64,000 bases of DNA from Closterium sp. Naga37s-1. Taxonomy: Eukaryota > Streptophyta > Zygnematophyceae > Desmidiales > Closteriaceae. The stretch spans positions 248,001-312,000 of the forward strand of contig CANJKZ010000065.1 in the NCBI GenBank assembly GCA_947471745.1, written 5' to 3'. Below the pieces are notes generated by a model. The model did not search any database, was not told the origin of the DNA, and was given only the letters and a program-made list of their open reading frames with translations. How positions within the stretch are numbered: the first letter of the stretch is position 1; every line of letters begins with the position of its first letter. Made by a program: the position numbers and the translations under genes. This document shows, piece after piece, positions 32,501 to 42,649 of the stretch.

Positions 32501-35500
32501 ACCTGTATGTGGCGTGCTGCCCCAACCTGTACGTGGCGTGCTGCCCCAACCTGTACGTGGCGTGCTGCCCCAACCTGTACGTGGCGTGCTGCACCAACCT
32601 GTACGTGGCGTGCTGCCCCAACCTGTACGTGGCGTGCTGCACCAACCTGTACGTGGCGTGCTGCCCCAACCTGTACGTGGCGTGCTGCACCAACCTGTAC
32701 GTGGCGTGCTGCACCAACCTGTACGTGGCGTGCTGCCCCAACCTGTACGTGGCGTGCTGCCCCAACCTGTACGTGGCGTGCTGCCCCAACCTGTACGTGG
32801 CGTGCTGCCCCAACCTGTACGTGGCGTGCTGCCCCAACCTGTATGTGGCGTGCTGCCCCAACCTGTATGTGGCGTGCTGCCCCAACCGCGTGCTGCCCCA
32901 ACCTGTACGTGGCGTGCTGCACCAACCTGTACGTGGCGTGCTGCACCAACCTGTACGTGGCGTGCTGCCCCAACCTGTACGTGGCGTGCTGCCCCAACCT
33001 GTATGTGGCGTGCTGCCCCAACCTGTATGTGGCGTGCTGCCCCAACCTGTACGTGCGCGGATCCGGGCGGTACCATGCCCCGAAGCAAGCCATTTATATA
33101 TTGAGTTGACTCCACATCACCATACTCCTCTAGTCATCTCCCATCACCATACTCCTCTAGTCATCTCCCATCACCATACTCCTCTAGTCATCTCCCATCA
33201 CCATACTCCTCTAGTCATCTCCCATCACCATACTCCTCTAGTCATCTCCCATCACCATAGTCCTCTAGTCATCTCCCATCACCATACTCCTCTAGTCATC
33301 TCCCATCACCATACTCCTCTAGTCATCTCCCATCACCACCATACCTCTCACAACAATCATGCTTTTCACAGTCAGATGTATCAACCAGAGAAGGGCAATC
33401 AGTCAGATGTATCAACCAGAGAAGGGCAATCAGTCAGATGTATCAACCAGAGAAGGGCAATCAGTCAGATGTATCAACCAGAGAAGGGCAATCAGTCAGA
33501 TGTATCAACCAGAGAAGGGCAATCAGTCAGATGTATCAACCAGAGAAGCGCAATCCATTCCTTCCACATCACCCTCCCTTCCCTCCACCTCCCTTTTCTG
33601 CAACAGACTATTACAGAAGCTCAGTAACACTCTCCCTGACCTTCCCTCACCCTCTCTCTCCCATACTCCCCTTCCCACTCCTCCTCCCTCCCCCACAAAC
33701 CCTCCCGCCCGTGCCTCACAGGTTCATCAATCAGAACAGCTTCATCGGTCCTTCATGTTTCACTCACCTCACGTGCCGCCTGCCGTCCCCCGACGCCCTC
33801 CACCTTCTCCCCCCTCTGCCGCTTGCTGCTCACAGGTTCATCAATCAGAACAGCTTCATCGGTCCCCTCCCCATTGCCCTCACGCGTCTCACCAACCTCA
33901 ACATCCTGTGAGCCCCCACCACCTTTGCCCATCCTCTTATCCCTGCTCGCCTCTGCCCATTCACTTGTTTCCTGTAAGCCCCCCAACGTCCATGCAACCT
34001 CAGCACATCTCTCTCTCTCAAACGGCCCCTCTCCTCCCTCTCTTTCTCTCTCCCCCTTCCCCCCTCTCCTCTACCAATCAGCTTCATGAGCAGCAACCCC
34101 TATCTGGACGGCCCTCTGCCCGCCAATCTCGGCAACATGAAGAGCCTCACTGACCTGTACGTGCTTGCCTCCTCACCGATCCTCACCGCTCTTCACCGCT
34201 CCTCACTGCCAATCTGGGCAACATGAAGAGCCTCACCGACCTGTACGCTTCTTCCCAGCTCGTCTCCTCACCGCCTCCTCACCACCTCACGGGTTTTCAG
34301 CACGGCTGCTGCTGTTGCTGCTGCCATGATTGCCATGATTGCCATGACCCTCTGCTTCTGCCACCCATTCTGCTGCTACAGCCGCTTACCACCATGTTTC
34401 TCTGTACATGTCAAAATTCTTCTGCTGCAGAGCCGCGGAGATAAGGAGGTAGTCAACCACGTCTCAACTCTCACTACCACATCCCCATCTTTACCATCCT
34501 TCCTTCTCGTCAGAGTTCTTCTCTCCTCTCTCTCCTTCCCCCCCACCACACCCCACCCTTCCCCACCTGGTCCGACTACAGGGTGTCTGAGTTTGCTTCA
34601 TTAAACGCACCATCCCTGCAACCATCTTCTCTCCTCTCGTTCCTTTACCCCCCTCTCTCCCTCACACCCTTCCCCACCTGGTCCGACTACAGGGTGTCTG
34701 AGTTCGCCCCATTAAACGGCACCATCCCTGCAACAATCTCCAAGCTCACCAAGCTCTCGCGCATGTACGCACCAAGCTCTCACGCATGTACGCACCAAGC
34801 TCTCACACATGTATGCACCTTGCCGCACCATATGGCATGCATCACTCCATGCCGCACCATGTGGCATCCATCACTCCATGCCGCACTCATCACATCACAC
34901 CATGCCGTGCCAAGGCCTTCTTGTGCTCAGCTCATCTTTCCGCGGAATTGCCCACCTTTGCCTCACTTCGTGCCTCCGATACATCCTTTTCCCCGCTACC
35001 TTCCCTTCTCTCAAGTTTTCCTCCCTCCCTCTCCCCTCTCCCCTTCCCCCTTCCCCCTTCCCCTTCCCCTTCCCCTTCCCCCTTACTCCTCGCCCTTCCT
35101 CCTCCCCCTTTCCTCTCCCCCCCTTTGCCTCTCAGTCTGTTGGACAACGGCCAGCTCACGGGCACCATCCCGGACGGCATCAGCCGTCTCAAAGAGCTCA
35201 CCGTGCTGTGAGTGCCTGCCATGCGGCTGTGAGTCCCTAGCATGCTGCCTTGCTCCATGAGTGGACTTGTGTTGCTCATATGCCAGCTCACGGGCACCAC
35301 CCCGGACGGCATCAGCCGTCTCAAAGAGCTCACCGTTCTGTGAGTGCCTGCCATGCAGCTGTGAGTCCCTAGCATGCTGCCTTGCTCCATGAGTGGACTT
35401 GTGTTGCTCATATGCCAGCTCACGGGCACCACCCCGGACGGCATCAGCCGTCTCAAAGAGCTCACTGTTCTGTGAGTGCCTGCCCGGCTGCTGCATGAGT

Positions 35501-37484
35501 ATTCATTGGTGCACTGCTGCATGAGTATTCATTGGTGCACTGCTGCATGAGTATTCATTGGTGCACTGCTGCATGAGTATTCATTGGTGCACTGCTGCTT
35601 TGAGTGCCTCACTGCTGCTGTTAGTGCCTGCCCTGCTTTGCTGCATCAGTCCCTCTTCTGTTGTTTAGTTGCATGCGTCCCTCCTCTGCTGCCTTGCTCC
35701 ATTGAGTCATTAGTGCTTTGCTGTGCCTCATGCCATGCTGCCTCATGCCATGCTGCCTCATGCCATGCTGCCTCATGCCATGCTGCCTCATGCCATGCTG
35801 CCTCACGTCATGCTGCCTCATGCCATGCTGCCTCACGTCATGCTGCCTCATGTCATGCTCGCTCTCTCCCCATGTCTTACACCACACTTGTTACCTCTTC
35901 ACACCAGACTCATCCACACTCTCGCCCATCTTCCCCCACCCTCGCCCATCTTCCCCCACCCTCGCCCATCTTCCCCCACCCTCTCCCACCTTTCCCCACC
36001 CTCTCCTGTCTTCCCCCACCCTCTTCCACCTTCCCCCACCCTCGCCCATCGTGTGCCTCGCAGCTACCTCGAGAGCAGCGATCTCTATGCCTTGTGTTTG
36101 TTTCTTTGCTCTCTCCATTCCTCCTCTTCTCTCTCTCTTCTCCAATATCCTTTCACCCTCCTCCCCTCGCCCATCGTGCGCCTCGCAGCTACCTGGAGAG
36201 CAATGATCTCTATGGCTCCCTCCCTCGAGGCATCCTTGCTCCTGCACCACACATGTTACCTCTACACCATATCTTATCTTCACACCATATACATCCACTA
36301 TCCACCCTCTATCAGCTACCTTGAGAACAACGATCTCTGTGGCTCCCTTCCTCGAGGCATCCTTGCTCTGCCCAAACTAAACCTTCTGTAAGCTCAGTCC
36401 CATGTGGGCTCACTCCCATGTGAGCTCACTCCCACGTGAGCATGCAAGCTTTGCTCCACTGCGACCAGCTATCACCTCCCCCTTCCTTTGATCCATTCCC
36501 CCCTCACCAATGTCCTGCTTTCTGCATCGTTTCTCTCCTCTCCTCAACCCTCCTCCTCTCTCTCCTATCTCTCCTCCGCCTTCTCTGCCCCATCAGTCCA
36601 CCCTACCAGAACCCTTCTCTCTATAGCACCTCAAAAGCCTCTCCTCCTCCTTGTCCCCCTGTCCCCCTGCACCCTCCACCCCCCCACAACAGCAATCTAC
36701 ACGACAACATGCTGTCTGGTCCGCTCCCAACCGGCTTCAAGAACGGCACCATCCTCTCAGCGGGCCAATGCAATCTGCACCACAACTTCTTCTACGGTCC
36801 TGGTTCAGTAACTGCCGGTGGCGTCATCTCATTTCCACAAACTGACGTCTCTCCCGTTGCTCTCCCTCCCTCATCCCCCCCCCCCCCCCTCCTCTCCCAA
36901 CAGCAATCTATACGATAACATGCTGTCCGGTCCGCTCCCAATCGGTTTCAAGAATGGAACCATCCTCTCAGCCGGCCAATACAACCTGCACCACAACTTC
37001 CCCAACCAACCTAGCTCTGCTGTTGCTCCCCTTACCCCACCCACCCCCCAACAGCAACCTACACGACAACATGCTATCCGGCCCACTCCCCACTGGTTTC
37101 AAGAACGGAACCATCCTCTCAGCCGGCCAATACAACCTGCACCACAACTTCTTCTACGGTCCTGCTTCCGTCACTGCCGGTGGTGTCACCTCCTGCCCTC
37201 AAGACCAGACCCGCCGAGGCATCTTCTACCAGTCGTCCATCACATACAACTGCCTCACATACCCCAACACCTCCGCGTGTTACCAGGCGGGGAAGGTGCA
37301 AACCCAGGTTGCTGCGAGCACGTGCAAGAGGTTTTGCAATGCGGGGGAGAACCCGTGCGGGGGGCACGGGGCGTGCTGGTTTGCCAAGGGGGTGGATCCG
37401 AACTGTTTGTGTAACGCGGGGTATGTTCGGACAGCTGACAAGCAGTCCTGTGTGAAGAAACCCAAGGGGCGGAAGAGGAAGTGA
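26584..37484 (+). CDS. Secreted leucine-rich-repeat protein with C-terminal EGF-like module (LRR2), paralogue of LRR1
   Basis: Starts MATIVAHSRS with a signal peptide (LRQIVLFAALVSLLTSPAIA). The exon 1 donor is unresolved. Later exons: 27753-27951 (N-cap, MMELKAVWGK), 28394-28465, 28833-28904, 29377-29448, 29669-29740, 30046-30117, 30633-30704, 33836-33907, 34082-34156, 34693-34764, 35136-35207, 36316-36387, 37055-37484. Lengths (199, then 72 nt each, one of 75) and phase match LRR1 exon for exon, so the two arose by tandem duplication. The C-terminus repeats the cysteine pattern CKRFC...CGGHGACWF...CLCNAGY...C and ends in basic KKPKGRKRK. No kinase or membrane helix follows. Intron 8 is inflated by a 2-kb minisatellite. 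The exon 1 tail is acidic (EEEEE). Confidence 0.78.
27060..27310. repeat. Three direct copies of a CTTGCACAGCTC... segment near LRR2 exon 1
   Basis: Segments at about 27058-27105, 27162-27205 and 27252-27300 share GTTTACCTGCACAGCTCCCA-type sequence followed by GAGTACGACCACCGCTCTTT. The first two are followed by half-palindromes (TTTGAGTCGCATC and TTAGAGTCGACTTAC). Confidence 0.75.
28068..28197. repeat. (ATCAC)n microsatellite
   Basis: About 25 copies of ATCAC with occasional ATCCC, in LRR2 intron 2. Confidence 0.95.
28485..28580. repeat. 9-bp tandem repeat GCACGCCCC
   Basis: About ten head-to-tail copies just after the LRR2 exon 3 donor. LRR1 has a shorter version (ACGCCTCTCA, CGCCCCGCA) at the same place (19785-19855), so the seed predates the gene duplication or arose twice. 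Confidence 0.9.
29897..29962. repeat. Relic of LRR2 exon 7 ending in a degenerate palindrome
   Basis: 29897-29945 copies the first roughly 49 nt of exon 7 (CGCCTGAGCGCGAACCGC...TGCCTC). It then runs into CTTGGGACGTCTCAAAC (29947-29963), a diverged copy of TTTTGAGACGTCTCAAAA. The true exon starts 100 bp later. Confidence 0.8.
30237..30370. repeat. Direct repeat (about 50 bp) flanking a perfect 30-bp palindrome
   Basis: The left copy starts at 30237 (CGCTCTAACCCCATGGCTCT) and the right at 30324 (CGCTCTAACCCCATGCCTCT). Between them is a perfect 30-bp palindrome, 30294-30323, with core TTTTGAGGCGCCTCAAAA extended by GTCTAG/CTAGAC. In LRR2 intron 7. Confidence 0.95.
30480..30832 (+). pseudogene. 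Relics of LRR2 exon 8 on both sides of the true exon
   Basis: 30480-30545 (AACAAGTTTGACGGTGTGCT...GGCGCCATCAAG) precedes the real exon (30633-30704). 30780-30832 (CTGCCGTCCAGCATCGGCAC...CTCACCAACCCGTACG) follows it and still carries the donor-like GTACGTGG, from which the array at 31027 appears to have grown. Confidence 0.85.
30836..30990. repeat. Nested repeat-palindrome-repeat-palindrome-repeat
   Basis: The segment GGCGTGGGGGGGGGTTCGGG...TTGTACGGGGG occurs at about 30836-30886 and again at about 30905-30957. They are separated by TTTGAGACGTCTCAAA (30889-30904). The tail TGTTGTACGGGGGGGTGCATG recurs after a second TTTGAGACGTCTCAAA (30968-30983). Two rounds of the same event are visible. Confidence 0.92.
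31027..33055. repeat. 24-bp minisatellite, about 84 copies, containing the LRR2 exon 8 splice-donor sequence
   Basis: The unit is CAACCTGTACGTGGCGTG plus CTGCCC, exactly 24 bp, with C/A (CCCC/CACC) and C/T (TACG/TATG) variants in repeated blocks. Three irregular units (about 31897, 31973 and 32887) have a 4-bp gain or an 8-bp loss of phase. CAACCT|GTACGTG is the exon 8 end plus donor (30699-30710). Because 24 is a multiple of 3 and the unit holds no stop codon, all six frames stay open for over 600 codons; these are not proteins. Confidence 0.95.
33112..33345. repeat. 27-bp minisatellite, about 8 copies
   Basis: Unit CATCTCCCATCACCATACTC plus CTCTAGT, in LRR2 intron 8 after the 24-bp array. 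Confidence 0.93.
33364..33556. repeat. 31-bp tandem repeat, about 6 copies
   Basis: The unit ATCAACCAGAGAAGGGCAAT plus CAGTCAGATGT is perfectly conserved over five copies. There are no unique spacers, so it is not a CRISPR array. Confidence 0.93.
33716..33760 (+). pseudogene. Relic of LRR2 exon 9
   Basis: Copies the acceptor and first roughly 37 nt of exon 9 (ACAGGTTCATCAATCAGAAC...). The true exon begins at 33836. Confidence 0.85.
34205..34810 (+). pseudogene. Relics of LRR2 exons 10 and 11
   Basis: 34207-34245 copies the end of exon 10 with its GTACG donor. 34573-34630 copies the start of exon 11 (GGGTGTCTGAGTTTGCTTCA). 34770-34810 holds two 22-bp repeats of the exon 11 end (ACCAAGCTCTCACGCATGTA). 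Confidence 0.8.
35279..35475 (+). pseudogene. Two 130-bp tandem duplicates of LRR2 exon 12 3' part plus donor
   Basis: Copies at about 35283-35340 and 35413-35472, each followed by GTGAGTGCCTGCC, differ from exon 12 by one Ile-to-Thr change (ACCATC to ACCACC). The copy after the cryptic CAG would be 53 nt, which does not keep the phase. Confidence 0.88.
35490..36060. repeat. Cluster of short tandem repeats in LRR2 intron 12
   Basis: Successive arrays: 26 bp (GCATGAGTATTCATTGGTGC..., 35497-35600), 15 bp (CATGCCATGCTGCCT, 35727-35860), and 20 bp (CTTCCCCCACCCTCGCCCAT, 35925-36055). Confidence 0.9.
36060..36250 (+). pseudogene. Two relics of LRR2 exon 13
   Basis: 36060-36092 (CAGCTACCTCGAGAGCAGCG) and 36186-36245 (CAGCTACCTGGAGAGCAATG...GGCATCCTTGCTCC) each carry the acceptor and a truncated exon. 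The true exon is 36316-36387. Confidence 0.88.
36692..37000 (+). pseudogene. Two relics of LRR2 exon 14 5' part
   Basis: 36692-36830 and 36898-37000 repeat the start of the last exon including its ACAG acceptor. The encoded residues (NLHDNMLSGPLPTGFKNGTI) are almost unchanged. The first runs to VTAGGVIS before losing homology. Either acceptor could in principle be used but would lead to premature stops. Confidence 0.85.
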
Positions 37485-37974
37485 GACCTACCGTGACTGC
37501 CAGGTGTCTTCCACGTAAGTCGACTCAGAAGTCACCTGGTTTGCCAAGGGGGGAGAGATGGGGGAGGGGGAGGGTGGGGGTGGGGTTGGACCCGAACTGT
37601 CTGTATGACAGTGGGTATGTGCAAAATCAACCAGCGACTGACTGACTTGTGTGTCGATTCAGAAGGCACCCAGCACGTGCGGGGCTCTTTGCGCCGGAGT
37701 GCACATGCGGGGCTCTTTGCGCCGGAGTGCACGTGCAGGGCTCTTTGCGCCGGAGTGCACGTGCGGGGCTCTTTGCGCCGGAGTGCACGTGCAGGGCTCT
37801 TTGCGCCGGAGTGCTTTGGCAGTACCGTAGGCTGGGTGGGAGATCGTTGGGTCGCCTGAGAGGACCTTCTGCTCTGGTCCGGTCTGGGGGTCCTTCTGCT
37901 GTTGCTGGTTTTGAGGCGTCTTACAGTAGATATATGTTGTACGGCACGCAGGGGAGGCAGAATCGAATACAGTA

Positions 37975-38059
<85 letters not shown>

Positions 38060-38335
38060 TATGGATCCAATCCAAGCCATGGCTGCATGCATGAGGAATG
38101 CCATGTGGCACGTTGTTGTATTATAGGTCTGGCCTCTTGCTAACTCTGGAAATTATCATACCCATAGCTTGTTGTAATAGTATGAATCATTTTCTGTACT
38201 CTGAAAAAGTGGAAGCCATACGTACTTAGTTGGGTTGTACAGTCACTAGGTTATCTGAGTGGTGTGGGTAAATGCATTCTTATATAGGTAATTGCGCCCA
38301 AATCTTGTGTTCCCCTCCAACTGAAAGGCGGCAAA
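37485..38335. other. Intergenic after LRR2 with two repeat arrays
   Basis: 37677-37815 holds five copies of a 28-30 bp unit (GGGGCTCTTTGCGCCGGAGT). 37979-38057 is a (CTG)26 microsatellite. Half-palindromes like those elsewhere occur at about 37507 (AAGTCGACTCAGAA) and 37908 (TTTTGAGGCGTCTTA). No gene. Confidence 0.7.
37979..38057. repeat. (GCT)n trinucleotide microsatellite, about 26 copies
   Basis: Uninterrupted CTG/GCT run. It gives poly-Leu, poly-Ala, poly-Ser or poly-Gln in different frames, none part of a gene. Confidence 0.95.
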
Positions 38336-41112
38336 CTGTTACGAGTGCAATTGACCGAGCGAGCAAGAATTGCACTAAAGAAGCAAACAGTACAATGAGC
38401 GAAGGCATGAGCGAAGAATATATAGCGAAGGCATGAGCGAAGAATATATAGCGAAGCTACAGTGGTAACGGTAATGCATGAAATTGGGGTGCACGATGGG
38501 CCTAGCTGTCAAACTATATGTTTGTGTTCTCTCGAGGCTATAGTGGGTTAGCCTACAAGGGGTACAACACGTTAAGGTTAATACTTGTACCCAACTCATT
38601 CATAGTTCATTCATTCCTACACAGTTACTCTGATATGGTATTCAGAGCAGGAAACCTGTTAAGTTTTTAGGGCCCACCGATTATTCCGCTCGTTCCTGCC
38701 CGAAGCGCCCTTGCGCTGTCCGGCCCTGCTCGCACAGTGGCAAGCTGCCCTGCAGCTACTCGCACTGCCTGCCCCCCGCACGTCGCGCCCTGCTGCAGCC
38801 CGCACATCGGGCTCTGCTGCTCCACGCGTCACGCCCTGCTGCAGCCCGCACGTCGCGCCCTGCTGCAGCCAGCGCGTCGCGCCCTACTGCAGCCAGCGCG
38901 TCGCGCTCTGCTGCCCTGCGCATCGCGCCTTGCTGCAACCAGCGCGTCGCGCCCTACTGCAGCTAGCGCGTCGCGCCCTGCTGCCCTGCGCGTCACGCCC
39001 TACTGCAGCCAGCGCGTCGCGCCCTGCTGCAGCCAGCGCGTTGCGCTCAGCTGCCCTATGCGTCGCGCCCTGCTGCAACCAGCACGTCGCGCCCTACTGC
39101 AGCCAGTGCGTCACGCTCTGCTGCCCCGCGCGTCGCGCCCTGCTGCCCTGTCCACCGCGTGCCCTGCCCTGCAGCCCGCGGCGCGCCCTGCCTTGCCCAG
39201 CCGCGCCGCCCAGCCCGGCCGAGCCGCGCCGCCCAGCCCGAGCCGCCCTGCCCAACCTGAGCCGCGCCGCCCTACCTCGATCACCAGCCCCACCGAGCAG
39301 CCCTGCTGCTACTACTGTTGCTGCTGCTACTGCTGCTGCTCGTGCTATTGCTGCTGCTGGTGGAGGTGCTGCCAGGAGTGCTGGGAGTGCTGCTGGTGCT
39401 GGGGGTGCTGCTGGTGCTGGAGGTGCTGGACCGCCCAGGAGAGGCAGCTTTGCGAGTGGGTTTAGGGACAAGCCGCCCCGGGAGAGGCAGCTTCGCGAGC
39501 GGCGGTCGCTGAAGAACCCACTCGCGCTCTTACGCTGAGGCGATCGCGTGTGAGTACTCCTCTCAGTGGCAGACAGCCATGGACGCAGAGATGGCTTCCT
39601 GGAAGTCCACAGGCACCTACGTCGACGAGGTTCCCCCTCCTGGAGCGAACATAGTCGATGGCATGTGGATTTTCAGAGTGAAGCGGCCGCCGGGTTCTCC
39701 GCCTGCCTTCAAGGCGCGTTACGTTGCTCGAGGCTTCATTCACCGACAGGGGGTCGACTTCTTCCAGACCTTCCCCCCCACCCCGAAGATGACCACTCTT
39801 CGGGTGCTGCTGCACATTGCAGCACAGCATGACTACGAGCTGCACTCCCTCGACTTCTCCACAGCTTTCCTGTAGGGCAGCCTTCACGAGGAGATCTGGC
39901 TGCACCGCCCACCTGGCTTCACTGGGTCGTTTCCTGCGGGTACCCAATGGAGCCTCCGGTGGCCAGTCTACGGTCTCTGCCAGGCGCCCCGAGAGTGGCA
40001 CGACACACTGAGGACTACACTTGCGGCTCTTGGGTTTGCTCCTTCCTCTGCTGACCCGTCGCTGTTTCTACGCACCGACACTACCCTGCCGCCGTTCTAC
40101 GTTCTCGTGTACTTCGACGACTTGGTTTTTGCTATTGCTGACACCAAAGCGCTGGCCCCAGTGAAGGCGGAGCTGCAGGAGAGCCACACGTGCACTGACC
40201 TGGGAGAGCTGCGTAGCTATCTTGGCTTGCAGATCACCCGGGATCGAGCATGGTGCACCATCACCCTGACTCAGTCACACATGGTGCACCAGGTCCTTCA
40301 GTGCTTCGGCTTCCAGTTCTTCTCGCCACAGCCCACTCCTCTGTCTACCGGCCACTCGCGCTCTACTCCACCTTTGGACGAGTCCGTAGAGCTGAGTGGT
40401 CCGTACCCAGAGCTTGTGGGTTGCCTCATGTACCTGATGACGTGCACACGACCTGACCTCGCGTACCCTCTCAGCCTCCTGGCTCGCTACGTGGTTCCCG
40501 ATAGACACTGAAAGGTGCACTGGGATGCCGCGAAGAGGGTACTGCGTTACTTGTGTAGTACGTCGGGCATGGGGCTCGTGCTTGTAGGACAGGGTTCAGT
40601 GGTACTCACAGGACACTCCGACGTTTCTTGGGTCGACGACCAGGCGACTCAACGTTCGTCACAGGGTTACACCTTCAGTCTTGGCTCTGGTTATGTCTCG
40701 TGGAGGTCCACTCATTCTTCTTCTGTGCTTGGTTCCATCTGTAAGGCCGAGATCTACGCTGGGGCCATGGCTGTACAGGAGCTACGCTGGCTGATCTACC
40801 TGCTGACCGACTTGGGGGAGCGGCCTCGTTCTCCTCCAGTTCTGTACGTCAACAACAATGCAATTGAGATAGTTCCAGGTTTGAGATAGTTCCCCTCCAA
40901 AAAATGAGATAGTTGGGAAGCGAAGGTGTGGGTGCGGTCCGAGAGGAGATCGTAGGCTCAGAATACCAAGTGTTACGAGTGCAATTGAGCGAGCGAGCGA
41001 GAATTGCACTATCGAATAAAACAGTACAATGAGCGAAGGCATGAGTGAAGAATATATAGCGAAGCTACAGTGGTAACGGTAATGCGTGAAATTGGGGAGC
41101 GCGACGGGCCTA
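38336..41112. repeat. About 145-170 bp flanking repeat on both sides of the decayed copia
   Basis: 38336-38506 and about 40970-41112 share TTACGAGTGCAATTGA, ACAGTACAATGAGCGAAGGC, GAATATATAGCGAAGC and CGACGGGCCTAGC-type sequence. The left copy has one internal unit doubled. The right copy continues to about 41270 and looks like an LTR read on the minus strand, with a TATATAT box. The copia therefore either sits inside a duplicated older LTR or was bracketed by a second element. Confidence 0.7.
38507..40890 (+). mobile_element. Decayed, internally deleted copia element (family of copia 1)
   Basis: The LTR 38507-38623 (TGTCAAAC...TTCCTACACA) is followed by a PBS-like ATGGTATTCAGAGCAGG. A GC-rich leader (38690-39460) then joins directly to reverse transcriptase WQTAMDAEMASWKSTGTY (from about 39566), closely matching copia 1 from 11150 onward. 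Gag, protease and integrase are deleted. Stops include TAG at 39872-39874 and TGA at 40509. FDDLVF replaces the VDDLVF of the catalytic box. RNase H is cut short at about 40858 and no 3' LTR is present. Confidence 0.88.
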
Positions 41113-41239
41113 GCGCCGAGGTTAGGAATTGTCAAGGCGGAGGTCCGGAGCGCGGGTTACCAACCGAACCGTGAGGTTGGGTCGCATCGTGAACAGTGGC
41201 GGGAACAGTAGTCGAGGCGAGTGTCGCGAGTGGTAACAG

Positions 41240-42145
41240 TTTACTGTTGGGTGCTGTTGGCGGGAACAGTGGTGTACGCGCTGAGCAGGGACGCGAAGTA
41301 AGGAAAAAGAATATTCCTTACACAAACGAACAAGTTTCCCTGAGTCCAGACAAACACTGAGGTAGCTGGGGAAGCCGCTTCTACTCTGTTGCGAATTGAC
41401 CTGGCCTGTGCTCCCTGCAATGCCATGGAGACTCGAATGTTGTAGGTGCTCTCAAATGCAGAAGCTAATACACCGTCTGCTGTCCCATAGTCGACATGCC
41501 GTGCCGCTGCCCGGTGACTGCAATCCCTCAAGAAGGTCTTAAAATCGCTCCCCAAGCCTCCGAAAGTCTCTAGTACAAGCGGAATGAGCTTTACTGCAGG
41601 TCGGGGGCGTAGTGCTGTAGCATAGTGAGACCGCTTCTCCGCCTCTCGCTGTTTTGCAGCCAAGCCAACTGTGTGCACGACTGTTGGTGGAGCGGATGGA
41701 GCTATGGGTCAGCAACGGAGATATCCAAGGCCCACTTGATCCCTGCGGATGGATCAAGGCATGTGACATCAGGAATAGCGTCAGGCAGTAACGTGGGGTC
41801 TTCCATACGAACCGTGTAACCAACCTCCCTGGTAATCCTAGCTACTTCGTGCTTGACGGCATCTTGCACTCGGGTTGGCACGTGAAGGTCAGGGCAGCGG
41901 AGTGCATGGCTAGGGAGGGTGGGATTAGAGTAGGTGTGTCCACAGGAGTAGGGCGGGGCTTCTTCGAGAAGGTGGAGGTGGGGGATAGGGAGGCCTAGGC
42001 GGATCTTTGCTGCAATGAGCCAATCTGCAGGCTCCAGCTGCGCGTGGGGGGCAGAGGGTACAGCTGTGAGCCAAGCACCGACAGACAGGTCCTGAAAAGA
42101 GGTTAAACATACCATCTGATGGTGTTGGGTGGCGGCTGCACGCAA
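41240..42145 (-). pseudogene. LINE ORF2 C-terminal fragment
   Basis: The minus strand reads AAKIRLGLPIPHLHLLEEAP, ALRCPDLHVPTRVQDAVKHE, GIKWALDISVADP, then after a frameshift LIPLVLETFGGLGSDFKTFL. This matches the post-RT region (ALRC...R.....L......DP......LD.....ETFGG.G) seen in many plant and algal LINE-encoded proteins. At least one frameshift lies near 41700. Reverse transcriptase itself is missing. Confidence 0.6.
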
Positions 42146-42477
42146 CTGCTTGTGCAGTTGTCTTTATTGCACGTTTGCAGAACGTGCAACCATTTTCATT
42201 GCACATTCGCGCCTACTCAAGCACAATGCCTGGACAGAGTTGATTTGTGCCACGATCGCACAGCTGTACAGTTGACGCGCTCTTGGTCGCACGAATCCTA
42301 AACCGTCAAAACCCAAAAGTGTCCCGACCTCGAACCGCGTGGCTGAACATTGAAATGTCAAAGTTAAAAGTGCGCACCGCGTGTCCCAAATTCGGATGGT
42401 GTCCGGGCCAAGAATGCGACCTAAGTGGACGAGAAAAGCCAGAGGACAGAGAACAGCAAGAGCTCTAGGCTACACGA
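42146..42477. other. Intergenic, no feature recognised
   Basis: No coding or repeat signal. A TTTT tract on the minus strand (42434-42437) about 40 nt downstream of the tRNA could act as a Pol III terminator. Confidence 0.4.
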
Positions 42478-42558
42478 TGTCAGGAGTGGGATTTGAACCC
42501 ACGCCCTTGCGGACCAGTACCTGAAACTGGCGCCTTAGACCAACTCGGCCATCCTGAC
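42478..42558 (-). tRNA. trnL-CAG: tRNA-Leu (anticodon CAG)
   Basis: The minus strand gives an 81-nt leucine-type tRNA. The acceptor GTCAGGA pairs perfectly with TCCTGAC, with A as discriminator base. The A box is TGGCCGAGTTGG. The anticodon stem CCAGT/ACTGG encloses the loop TTCAGGT with CAG at its centre. A long variable arm (TCCGCAAGGGCG region) follows, and the T arm is GTGGG-TTCAAAT-CCCAC. No intron. It is read away from the GlyRS gene that starts 92 bp to the right. Confidence 0.97.
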
Positions 42559-42649
42559 ACATGTCTCAGTGGAAAGTTTATTTATTCAACTAATATATTT
42601 TTGTACCTTTTGCAAGTTGTAGGACGCACAATTACCAACGTTAGAGACC

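Noticed and set aside
33364..33556. CRISPR-like regular repeat
   Set aside because: Direct tandem repeat without unique spacers, in a eukaryotic intron.
30695..33627. Open frames of 620-870 codons in all six frames
   Set aside because: They are produced by the 24-bp minisatellite (multiple of 3, no stop in any frame) and have no family resemblance.
18566..37484. LRR receptor kinases
   Set aside because: Both genes end after a cysteine module with stop codons; no transmembrane segment or kinase motifs follow.
38711..39538. 275-codon Ala/Arg/Pro-rich frame
   Set aside because: Repeat-rich leader of the decayed copia (GCGTCGCGCCCTGCTGCAG units); no protein family.
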